From SLNP01 sp964568875 (lineage in GTDB: Bacteria > Bacteroidota > Bacteroidia > Bacteroidales > VadinHA17), in the NCBI GenBank assembly GCA_964568875.1, contig CAZMSH010000019.1, positions 1-64,000 of the forward strand: a DNA stretch of 64,000 nucleotides. The letters are read 5' to 3'. Shown one piece after another: positions 1 to 6,868 of the stretch. The translations under genes and the position numbers were made by a program. The first letter of the stretch is position 1; each line of letters begins with the position of its first letter. The notes beneath the pieces are model-generated. The model was given only the letters and a program-made list of their open reading frames with translations. It was not told where the DNA came from and ran no database searches.

Positions 1-93
1 TATATCCTCGATCTGAACAGGTCAGGGGTGATCTTCAAGTCGAAAGATAGTGAAGATGTCAGCGACAGGGTCAAGGCCAGGCTGGGCCTGTGA
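1..93 (+). CDS. C-terminal end of an unidentified protein (partial)
   Basis: An open frame runs in from the left edge and stops with TGA at 91-93, giving 30 residues that end in KARLGL. The stretch is mixed polar and hydrophobic with no motif I recognise, so no function is offered. It is convergent with the TspO-like gene that ends 32 nt further on. It could be a chance frame, since only 30 codons are visible, but it is open from the first base and has ordinary composition. Confidence 0.4.
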   Translation, partial: YILDLNRSGVIFKSKDSEDVSDRVKARLGL

Positions 94-125
94 GGAATCT
101 GTCTGGGTGTTGTTTATCTGAGGTG

Positions 126-860
126 CTATTTTTTCAATACCGGAATAAATTCTCTTATAGTAACCAGGGCCACAATAATTATGGCTATAGAAGCGGCAAG
201 GACTATCTGCCGATAATCGTCACTTCGCTTCAGAATTATACCTGCGAATGCCCATACTACTGCAAATCCGATAAATGGATTTTCCATTCTGAAAATGGCG
301 AAGCTCACAATCAGGGCTCCGATGGCAATAAGTATGATTGTCCATACCACCTCCGATAATCCGAAGGCTCCCCAGTTCAGGTTGACAAGCAGGGCTGTTA
401 CATTAGCGATGGTTGCAATGCATATCCAGCCCATGTAGATGCCGAAAGCTGCCTTGGTCAGTCCCTGAGGCAGGTTTCTGATAGTTAAGTTAATAAGTAC
501 TAAAGTTACCAGGAGTCCTATCATTATGAGCAGTGACAGTGGCATCTTCTCGTAGTGCCAGGCAATAATCCACAGACCATTCAAGGCACATGAGATTGCG
601 AACAGCCAGCCTATTTCTGCTGTCACTGTTTTGCCCTTAGCTGTGAACTGAAAGACACACCATGCAGCCAGAAGAAGGTAGATTATTCCCCAGATTGAAA
701 AGGTTATTCCGGCCGGCACGAATAGGTTGGGATAGGCGTCGGAGAGTTGGCCGGTCGTCTTATTATTCAGAGGTAGAGCATTGGCAAGGTAGTTCATTGT
801 CAGCATTCCTCCGAAAAGGAGGAGGTTAATGTAGCGAAGGAGAGAGGATAGTGTGTTCAT
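126..860 (-). CDS. TspO/MBR-like tryptophan-rich membrane protein
   Basis: A 244-aa very hydrophobic protein with about seven to eight predicted membrane segments. Residues 45-68 hold the pattern PNLFVPAGITFSIWG followed by IYLLLAAW, which resembles the conserved first helices of the longer TspO/MBR-related 'tryptophan-rich sensory protein' family of Bacteroidota. Classical TspO proteins are about 160 aa and bind porphyrins, so this is a larger relative and its ligand is unknown. ATG at 858-860 is the only sensible start. It stands alone between divergent or convergent neighbours. Family assignment is from memory of the motif, not from a search. Confidence 0.6.
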   Translation of the reverse strand: MNTLSSLLRYINLLLFGGMLTMNYLANALPLNNKTTGQLSDAYPNLFVPAGITFSIWGIIYLLLAAWCVFQFTAKGKTVTAEIGWLFAISCALNGLWIIAWHYEKMPLSLLIMIGLLVTLVLINLTIRNLPQGLTKAAFGIYMGWICIATIANVTALLVNLNWGAFGLSEVVWTIILIAIGALIVSFAIFRMENPFIGFAVVWAFAGIILKRSDDYRQIVLAASIAIIIVALVTIREFIPVLKK

Positions 861-867
861 TGAGTTT

Positions 868-955
868 GTGGAGTTGATAGATTGACTGAAGTGACTGATG
901 TATCCTGAGTAACCGAAGTGACTGTAGAGACTGGATTAACTGGATTAACTGGAGT
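868..955. repeat. Degenerate short repeats in a gene gap
   Basis: The gap between the TspO-like gene and the M20 gene contains repeated GAAGTGACTG-type words, and an exact tandem at 931-952 of the 9-mer CTGGATTAA twice followed by CTGG. A similar purine-rich text with AGTGACTG words recurs at 21380-21570. No gene or promoter is evident in it. Confidence 0.5.
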
Positions 956-1019
956 TGGTTTTTTTAAGTTTGAAATGGAAAGTTAGTATTTTTTTCTTTT
1001 ACTGCTGAAAGATGCTCTT

Positions 1020-2663
1020 CTATTTGATTCTTCGTGCTATGGTTTTTTGCCCGTTAGTGCTTATTGTCAGTATATTGAAGTATCCCTTTTCATCTCTGCT
1101 GAATTCAACCCGGGAGTTTTCGTCCTCTATGAAGAAGCTGGTTTCGCCAAGCGGATAAAGTTCAATGCTGCCTCTGCCAGCCTGCTGGTAGAAGAGCCTG
1201 GTTCCCACGACCGTTATGTTGACAGTTGCGGCTTCAGATATCCTGTATTCGCCGGCATAGTTTTCAAGTATGCTCATCGGGACAATGGTTTTTTGAGCTG
1301 GTTCAGGAGATTCATTGTCAGACTTTTGTCCTGTTGAATCATCGCTGAAAAGGGATATCATTGCGGCAGACATTGCGGCAACTCCTCCTTTGAAGGTGGG
1401 TTGAAAGTCGGGATGGAATGCTGCATTGTGCAGTGGAGGGAGGAATGCTCCTTCCTCTTTATGCTTCTTATAAAGATCGTGATTTACTCCTCCCAACCAG
1501 AAAAGAGCTATTGGGATTTTCTCTTCGGTAGTGCCATACTTGCCGAAATCCTCACCCACTGTCATAGGATCGACCTGGACTACATTGTCATCGCCAAGAC
1601 AGTTTCTCATGAAACCGACACTGTTCATTACCAGTTGGGGGTCATTGCTGACCGGAGCGGTCTCAGCCGGCTCAATATATACCAGAGGCATCTTGTCCTC
1701 CGGAAGACCTGCTGCAACTGCCGCTCCCCTGGCTATCCTTGATAGCGATTCTTTTATCTGTTCCAGTATTTCATCTTCAAAATATCTTATTGTGAGCAGC
1801 ATTTTTACCTCTTCTGGTATGACATTATGTTTCGATCCTCCGCTGATTGCGCCAACAGTTACTACAGCCGGTTTTACCGGATTTATTGTCCGGCTGACAA
1901 TGGTCTGTATATCAAGTATTATTTTTGCTGCAATTACAACTGGGTCGATGGTGGTATGAGGCATTGCTCCGTGTCCGCCTGATCCGTAGACAGTTATCTC
2001 AGCTGATTTTACTCCGGCAAAGATCGGTCCCGGAAAATAGCCAATGGTTCCTGCAGGAAGCTCCGCACTGACGTGGTATGCCAGTGCGTAGTCAGGTACC
2101 GGAAACCGTTTAAAGAGGCCATCTTCAATCATCGCTTTTGCACCGAAAGATATCTCTTCGCCCGATTGTGCCACGGCTATGATAGTCCCCTTCCATTCAT
2201 TTTTTAGGGCAACCAGCGTTTTAAGTGTGCCCATCCATACTGTCATATGCAGATCGTGGCCGCAGGCATGCATTACTGGTTGTTCAATGCCGGAGGCGTC
2301 TTTCATGACGACAGTGCTGGAGTAGGGGAGGCCTGTGTTCTCCTTTACCGGCAGTGCGTCCATGTCTGTTCGAAGCATTATGGTCTTTCCCGGTCCGTTA
2401 CGGAAAACACCGACAACGCCTGTACCTCCAATACCTTTGGTTACTTCGAAGCCCATCTCCTTGAGCCGGGCAGCCATCTTCTCTGCTGTTTTAAACTCGA
2501 ATAGTGACAGTTCCGGACTACCGTGCAGGTCGGTATAAATCTCAAAATGGCTTTCTGTCAGATTTTCAGTTGTCTTTGTTATCAGGTTGTGAAGCCTGTC
2601 TTGCTGTGCTGTCAGCGTGGCGGAAAGTGCGATTATAATAAAGGTTATGATGGTCTTTTTCAT
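1020..2663 (-). CDS. Exported M20 family amidohydrolase/peptidase with a C-terminal beta domain
   Basis: The chosen start at 2663 gives a 547-aa protein beginning MKKTIITF with a signal peptide ending near TLTAQ; an upstream in-frame ATG at 2723 lies in repeat-like intergenic sequence and was rejected. The M20 amidohydrolase domain (aminoacylase/IAA-amidohydrolase type) shows the metal-site segments RTDMDALP (about 98-105), HACGHD (about 132-137), GEE and a late GEDFGKYG. Such enzymes cleave N-acyl or dipeptide amides with two metals. About 85 residues after the M20 core, starting near LENYAGEYR, look like the DUF3471-type small beta domain usually found behind serine hydrolases. Substrate unknown. 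Confidence 0.85.
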   Translation of the reverse strand: MKKTIITFIIIALSATLTAQQDRLHNLITKTTENLTESHFEIYTDLHGSPELSLFEFKTAEKMAARLKEMGFEVTKGIGGTGVVGVFRNGPGKTIMLRTDMDALPVKENTGLPYSSTVVMKDASGIEQPVMHACGHDLHMTVWMGTLKTLVALKNEWKGTIIAVAQSGEEISFGAKAMIEDGLFKRFPVPDYALAYHVSAELPAGTIGYFPGPIFAGVKSAEITVYGSGGHGAMPHTTIDPVVIAAKIILDIQTIVSRTINPVKPAVVTVGAISGGSKHNVIPEEVKMLLTIRYFEDEILEQIKESLSRIARGAAVAAGLPEDKMPLVYIEPAETAPVSNDPQLVMNSVGFMRNCLGDDNVVQVDPMTVGEDFGKYGTTEEKIPIALFWLGGVNHDLYKKHKEEGAFLPPLHNAAFHPDFQPTFKGGVAAMSAAMISLFSDDSTGQKSDNESPEPAQKTIVPMSILENYAGEYRISEAATVNITVVGTRLFYQQAGRGSIELYPLGETSFFIEDENSRVEFSRDEKGYFNILTISTNGQKTIARRIK

Positions 2664-2727
2664 GGTTTCTGTTTTATTGTTTTTTCCTGTATCTGGAACC
2701 CGACACCCGGCATCCGGTACCATTATT

Positions 2728-3269
2728 TTACTTCTTCATTGCCTCCTTCTTCATATCAGCCGGCATCTTTTCTATTGCATATCTTAATGCTGTCCTTGGC
2801 ATGGTGTCCTTATTCTCCATAACATAGTCAAATACCTGCTTCTGATGAGCCTCACTGGCAACCTTAAGCATCCACCCGTATCCCTTCTGTACCATGTCGT
2901 CGCGGTCGTGAAGGAGAATAGAAGCAATTTCGAAAATTTCTTCCAGGAAGAGCCCTCTGCGGGCAGGAATAATCAGTGTGATTGCATAGGGTATCGCATG
3001 TTGCCCAGTTAGTTACGTATTTGTCAAGCCNNNNNNNNNNNNNNNNNNNNNNNNNNNNNNNNNNNNNNNNNNNNNNNNNNNNNNNNNNNNNNNNNNNNNN
3101 NNNNNNNNNNNNNNNNNNNNNNNNNNNNNNTGTCAAGCCGCTGGACTTCCTTGCCCTTTACCCCGATAAATTCAACACTCTCTTTGAAGTACCTCTGTGA
3201 TGATTTCTTCCACTCTTCGTCAGATAATCCCAGAAGTTCTGAATGCAGATCAATAATTATACTTTTCAT
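2728..3269 (-). pseudogene. AlkD-like DNA alkylation repair gene, internally damaged and interrupted by an assembly gap
   Basis: From ATG at 3269 the N-terminus reads as the AlkD-like HEAT-repeat glycosylase family (KSSQRYFKESVEFIGVKGKE), then hits 100 N at 3031-3130. The far side resumes with LDKYVTNWATCDTLCNH, the family's helix around the catalytic region, then switches frame near 2971-2984 to PARRGLFLEEIFEIA and runs to MPRTALRYAIEKMPADMKK and TAA at 2728-2730. Both gap edges carry the same 9-mer TGTCAAGCC; joining on it is in frame but leaves roughly 75 expected residues missing, and about 40 more are missing at the frame switch. So the gene is either decayed or badly assembled. Its ATG overlaps the preceding gene's stop (ATGA). 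Confidence 0.7.
3031..3130. other. Assembly gap (100 N)
   Basis: Exactly 100 N, flanked on both sides by TGTCAAGCC (3022-3030 and 3131-3139). The round length marks a scaffolding placeholder, so true distance is unknown; the 100-nt size does not keep the alkD-like reading frame. Confidence 0.95.
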
Positions 3270-3754
3270 TTACTTGTAACCTCACATATAATTACAACAT
3301 GGTTCTTTCCGTATACTTTGGCGCATTTGGGACAGGTGGTATACCACATATACCATTTTATGACTTTGAATCCCAGATCGTCAGCCTTTTTCTCATAATC
3401 CCTGCACCATTTACCAGTTTCATTGAATTTGCCTTCGTAAACTCTTGAGTAAAATGTTCCTGTAATTGTTTTGACGGTTTTCCCCGGGATATCCTTGTCG
3501 ACAGCAATTAACAAATCCATGTTCCATTTGGAAGTGTGGTCAGAAAGAACCATTGAATCTGTACATTCCGCCCCGGCTGTTTCAATGTCTGCCATAATCC
3601 TTTTCATTTTCCCGCCGAAATTCAACGGCATGAACATTATTGTTTTAACATTTTCCTTAAGGAATCTCTTGTTCTCCCAAAGCAGGGTTTTGTCCTGCCA
3701 GGGTTCCGGATCGAAAGGAGGACAGCATCCGGTACCTTTTACTTCTGATTTCAT
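3266..3754 (-). CDS. Conserved protein of unknown function with CC and CPKC motifs
   Basis: A 162-aa soluble protein. Near the N-terminus it has GCCPPFDPEPW followed by a W/K-rich stretch, and near the C-terminus WYTTCPKCAKVYGKNHVV. The paired cysteines suggest a metal site or redox site, but I do not recognise an assigned function. No signal peptide. Its stop overlaps the start of the AlkD-like gene by 4 nt (ATGA), so the two were translated together, which hints at a shared stress or repair context (inference only). ATG at 3754 is the natural start. Confidence 0.7.
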   Translation of the reverse strand: MKSEVKGTGCCPPFDPEPWQDKTLLWENKRFLKENVKTIMFMPLNFGGKMKRIMADIETAGAECTDSMVLSDHTSKWNMDLLIAVDKDIPGKTVKTITGTFYSRVYEGKFNETGKWCRDYEKKADDLGFKVIKWYMWYTTCPKCAKVYGKNHVVIICEVTSK

Positions 3755-3874
3755 AATACGCAGTTTAATAAGTAAAGATAAACATTTGAATCGTAGTCTC
3801 TACTCAAAGATAAGTCGGGAAGGAAGGGTTTTAATACTGGGATGTTTTAAATACCAGGTGGATGACATTTTCAA

Positions 3875-4468
3875 CTAATCGGGGAAATATCGATTTTTAA
3901 CTGTTGAAAGATAGAATTCAGTAAGCATGGGATGCGACATTTCCGGAATAAAGAACAGCTTGCATTCCATCGACTGGTCAAGTACCATGAAATAAGGTAT
4001 GTGGTATTTTTCAAAAGGAAGGTTTAGTTCTTCTTCTGTAAACGAATAGACAGGCTTTCCGTAATAACTGTCTTTTAGTCTTTCCGGAACCTGACTGACC
4101 AGAAATACTATCCGTTCATTTTGTTGGTAGTCAGGAAATACTTTCTTTACCATGCTAAGAGCAAAGTTAATACAGATGTTGCATGCATCGTCTGAAAATC
4201 TGAGAATTAGGATACCATCTCCAGCGATCTGTTTCAACCTGATTGTATCTGAAAAGCTCTTTCCTGCATATACAGTATGGTTGTCAATTGGCATTGACGC
4301 ATTTGTATATGTGTTAAATAGTACTTCAAGTAAATAGAAGTTTATACCTTGTAGATTACCAATATGTACCTGGTTAAAGTCTGTGTTGTTTGGCCTTTTG
4401 CATAAAGTCAGATTAAGTACTAGTGATAATAGTACGGAAGAAGTGATCAAAATTTTTTTACAATGCAT
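3875..4468 (-). CDS. Exported thioredoxin-like protein of a peptide/beta-propeller cassette
   Basis: A 197-aa protein with an N-terminal signal peptide (hydrophobic 7-22, Cys 23 in TLCKR, an imperfect lipobox). The middle segment GILILRFSDDACNICI (about 85-100) followed by VKKVFPDY resembles the beta1-alpha1 region of thioredoxin-fold proteins, with a CNIC pair (Cys 96 and 99) in the place of a CxxC site. The C-terminal half (YHIPYFMVLDQSME) fits the cis-Pro region of that fold. Catalytic activity is not shown. It lies 171 nt downstream of the beta-propeller gene in the same direction, in AT-rich sequence. In Bacteroidota similar exported redoxin-like proteins often accompany 6-bladed propeller lipoproteins. 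Confidence 0.65.
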   Translation of the reverse strand: MHCKKILITSSVLLSLVLNLTLCKRPNNTDFNQVHIGNLQGINFYLLEVLFNTYTNASMPIDNHTVYAGKSFSDTIRLKQIAGDGILILRFSDDACNICINFALSMVKKVFPDYQQNERIVFLVSQVPERLKDSYYGKPVYSFTEEELNLPFEKYHIPYFMVLDQSMECKLFFIPEMSHPMLTEFYLSTVKNRYFPD

Positions 4469-4639
4469 GTGAGCTATAATTAGTAATATAGAAATAAAGA
4501 GCTGAAATTAAGATATTTGATCGAAGAGCCATTCTTCTATTTTAGCCAAGGAACCGTCGATAAATGACAAATCGTGAATCAATATTATTAGTTATTGTAA
4601 TCCATTATAGCTTGACATTAAGTATAGGGCCATTGTGCC
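4469..4639. other. AT-rich spacer without a recognisable gene
   Basis: 171 nt between the beta-propeller and thioredoxin-like genes. I see no strong hairpin with a T run and no confident promoter; a 24-codon open stretch on the minus strand ending near 4509 has no start codon and was not called. Confidence 0.4.
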
Positions 4640-5824
4640 TCAATTTTTGACTTTCTCATTTAGCCTGTCAGCCAATTTATATCTGGAAATAACCATATTG
4701 TCTCCTGGTTTGACATCTTTTAAAATTTCAATCTGTTTCTCTGAGAGCAGGTTACTATATAGTTCTAGATGTGTACTGTCCATTGAGGAGATTCTCAGGC
4801 CGTCATTACCATCTATGTTGTTGAAAATTCTATAGAATGGGCCATCTGAATATCTATGCACAATATCAACCAAGTGATTTTTTTTATTGAATATCAAGCC
4901 ATAACCTAATCCATTAAACAAATATGCTGACAAGACGATTTCAGAAAACTCATAGTAGCACAATATTGAGAAAGCTTTGTTATTAAGTTCATTGTAATAT
5001 CTAATATAGAAATAGTCGTCTCTACCTTTAGGTATTTCTTCAGGTTCAATGCCGTACTTTCCAAAATTTATTATGTGATGGATTTTAAGATTGCAATCTG
5101 TAATGTCATAGATATTGTTATCGTAGGGTACTTGAAATAATGTTTTTCCATCAAAATGGGAAAAAGGAGATATATTCCCATATTTTGGGAACACATTGGT
5201 ATTAGGTATTTTATCATAACTATAATCTCTTTTAATAACAGAGTCTCTATTCCTGGAATAAAAGGTCAGCTTCTGAAACTCAGAGGATGTGTAGAAAACA
5301 ATAGTATCTCTATTGATATTATGGAATCTGTGAGTAGCCCGAATGCCAATACTGATAGTCTCAATAAAGTCATATTCTTGTGAGTAGACAAATATCTTTC
5401 CGCGTGGATCAAGTATCTCAATGTTGCCTGTAAAATGGTTTATATTGAAGTCATATAGTTCCATATATTCACCGGGTCCCCTTCCTTTTTTTGTCAGAGT
5501 TCCGTTCAAGGTTCCGTCTTTATTGAATATCAATAAAGAGTTTTGTGCATCATCAAGTACGTAGTAATTTTCGTTATAGCATATGATCTTTCCAACATTC
5601 TTAATAATTGCTTCTTCACTTGTCTCCAGTGGTATCAGCTCAATGTCAGAAAAATACTTATGGAATGGTATCTCTGCATGTTTAGTGGGGTTAATATCCA
5701 GGGTTATTGCCTCAATGCTGATATCTCTACAAATGTTTTCAGTTTTGTGTTTTCTATCTCCGCAACTAATCAGAGATAAATGAAGTACCAATGATATCAG
5801 AAAGATGCTTTTGGAAGATGTCAT
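4640..5824 (-). CDS. 6-bladed beta-propeller lipoprotein
   Basis: The start at 5824 (MTSSKSIFLI) places a signal peptide directly before a lipobox, LISCGD, with Cys at about residue 21; the ATG 36 nt upstream would bury it. The 394-aa product has the pattern of the Bacteroidota 6-bladed beta-propeller family (DUF4934-like): FSDIELIPLETSEEAIIKNV near the N-terminus, then blade motifs such as NYYVLDDAQNSLLIFNKDG and GRGPGEYMELYDFNI. Such proteins sit at the cell surface and are thought to bind ligands or partners; the role here is unknown. It lies 77 nt behind the small Cys peptide gene. The AT-rich codon use contrasts with the GC-richer housekeeping genes nearby. Confidence 0.8.
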   Translation of the reverse strand: MTSSKSIFLISLVLHLSLISCGDRKHKTENICRDISIEAITLDINPTKHAEIPFHKYFSDIELIPLETSEEAIIKNVGKIICYNENYYVLDDAQNSLLIFNKDGTLNGTLTKKGRGPGEYMELYDFNINHFTGNIEILDPRGKIFVYSQEYDFIETISIGIRATHRFHNINRDTIVFYTSSEFQKLTFYSRNRDSVIKRDYSYDKIPNTNVFPKYGNISPFSHFDGKTLFQVPYDNNIYDITDCNLKIHHIINFGKYGIEPEEIPKGRDDYFYIRYYNELNNKAFSILCYYEFSEIVLSAYLFNGLGYGLIFNKKNHLVDIVHRYSDGPFYRIFNNIDGNDGLRISSMDSTHLELYSNLLSEKQIEILKDVKPGDNMVISRYKLADRLNEKVKN

Positions 5825-5901
5825 AATATAATTAATTATGAGGTACAAAATTTGTTTCATAAATTAAGAACCGCAATAACCAGTAGAAATGCTGTCATAA
5901 A

Positions 5902-6246
5902 CTAGTATTCAGGATTGTAGATGTATTCCATTACCATAGAGTACAACATCCAATGAATCAGTCTGCATCTATCTACCGGATCACCTGTGTACACACATTT
6001 CGCATAATACCCATAACTCGAGGAGAGGCCAACATATTCATCCGGATCTCCGATCAGGTTAGTTTCAAATCGCCAGCAGTAACCCCATGCCGTGGAGGAA
6101 CAGGTAATGGTTACCTCTCCTAATGAACCTCCTTCTACCAGATCTTCATCTGGTTCCTGAGACATCAGAGAAGTCTCTGTAAACGGAGCAATCACCAACA
6201 AGAATATTGTTGCGGTTACAATTGAAATGATTCTTTTTGTTTTCAT
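5902..6246 (-). CDS. Small exported cysteine-containing peptide precursor (NVEALA-like layout)
   Basis: A 114-aa product with an N-terminal signal (hydrophobic 6-21), an acidic linker EPDEDLVEGG, then EVTITCSSTAWGYCWRFE with Cys 49 and 57, and two more cysteines at 84 and 94. The order leader, acidic linker, TITC...YCW resembles the NVEALA-type small exported peptides that Bacteroidota encode beside 6-bladed propeller proteins, although the NVEALA motif itself is absent. It is first in a three-gene minus-strand set behind a good promoter (6287-6318), with a short untranslated leader. Four cysteines next to a thioredoxin-like neighbour suggest disulfide chemistry (inference). Confidence 0.6.
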   Translation of the reverse strand: MKTKRIISIVTATIFLLVIAPFTETSLMSQEPDEDLVEGGSLGEVTITCSSTAWGYCWRFETNLIGDPDEYVGLSSSYGYYAKCVYTGDPVDRCRLIHWMLYSMVMEYIYNPEY

Positions 6247-6286
6247 GAGTTATGCAGTTTTGTAAGACATTAAATTATTCCAGTAT

Positions 6287-6318
6287 CAAATTTAGAAAAA
6301 CTTGTATTGATTGTCAAA
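6287..6318 (-). promoter_or_regulatory. Bacteroidota-type promoter for the Cys-peptide cassette
   Basis: On the minus strand TTTG (6315-6318) is followed after 20 nt by TAAATTTG (6287-6294), matching the phylum's TTTG-N19/20-TAnnTTTG consensus. The start codon at 6246 is about 40 nt downstream. Confidence 0.65.
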
Positions 6319-6358
6319 AAAAAATTATAACTGGTTTATGTGCCGCTTTTTTGTTGGT

Positions 6359-6647
6359 TCATAAATACGCTAGTAACTTAGAGTAGTTCTTAGCTTTCTT
6401 CTTGATATTGAGAGGTATATTATTCCATTTGAAATCAAGATTTTTTCTTTATGACGGAAGCCATTAATAGGTTATTTGTCACCAGATATGAATTGTAGAT
6501 TCTTATGAAGTCCTCCTTTTGCAGAATATTTTGCCAACAAATATGGCTGCGGCAGTATATTTTACTACTGCCATTTGTAAGGAAGAGTTCAATAAAATTA
6601 GAATTAGCTCGAATATAGGATATCTGGCTCAGATCAGGTATAATAAG
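6359..6647 (-). pseudogene. Remnant LytTR DNA-binding domain, frameshifted
   Basis: Translating the minus strand from 6647 gives IPDLSQISYIRANSNF, then IELFLTNGSSKIY and EDFIRIYNSYLVTNN, which is the fold pattern of a LytTR domain (DxxYIxAxxNY ... FIRIHxSYxVN). The frame stops at 6435-6437, but a one-base shift in a run of six A (plus-strand T run at about 6440-6447) continues as LDFKWNNIPLNIKKKAKNYS to a stop at 6359-6361, matching the LytTR tail. There is no ATG and an in-frame stop just upstream at 6648, so no receiver domain remains. It is probably the decayed end of a LytTR regulator, unless one or two sequence errors are involved. It lies just upstream of the Cys-peptide gene on the same strand. 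Confidence 0.6.
6551..6572. other. Short perfect hairpin inside the LytTR remnant
   Basis: GGCAGTA (6551-6557) and TACTGCC (6566-6572) form a 7-bp stem with an 8-nt loop. No T run follows, so it is not a convincing terminator. Confidence 0.4.
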
Positions 6648-6842
6648 TTAAGTAGCGTATGATAAATATATACTAATGTTATTGATTAAAAATGTTTTGA
6701 AGGTATGAAAATATCGTGACTAACAATCACTTAACCAATGTAACAGGTTAATCCTTCCGAAACAAAATACCTGCTGCATATCTTTTGAAACTGTCATTAA
6801 GGTCGATAAGCTTTCAGCCGGAAGGTGCTGGGTAAATTTCCT
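6648..6842. other. AT-rich gap without a recognisable gene
   Basis: About 195 nt between the LytTR remnant and the promoter element of the transporter gene. I found no further LytTR or receiver-domain coding on either strand and no repeats. Confidence 0.4.
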
Positions 6843-6850
6843 TATCTTTG
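6843..6850 (+). promoter_or_regulatory. Probable -7 element TATCTTTG of the transporter/radical SAM pair
   Basis: TATCTTTG fits TAnnTTTG and lies 19 nt before the GTG start at 6869. No clear TTTG is seen at the usual distance upstream, so this is moderate support only. Confidence 0.45.
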
Positions 6851-6868
6851 CAGTCATAATCGGGGACG

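Noticed and set aside
90..359. Plus-strand open frame opposite the TspO-like gene
   Set aside because: Antisense shadow of a well-supported membrane protein gene; composition is not protein-like.
2664..2723. Upstream ATG adding 20 residues to the M20 protein
   Set aside because: The added stretch is repeat-like intergenic sequence and would hide the signal peptide.
4509..4580. 24-codon minus-strand open stretch with an ordered-looking peptide (IHDLSFIDGS onward)
   Set aside because: No start codon and too short to judge; may be chance or a further relic.
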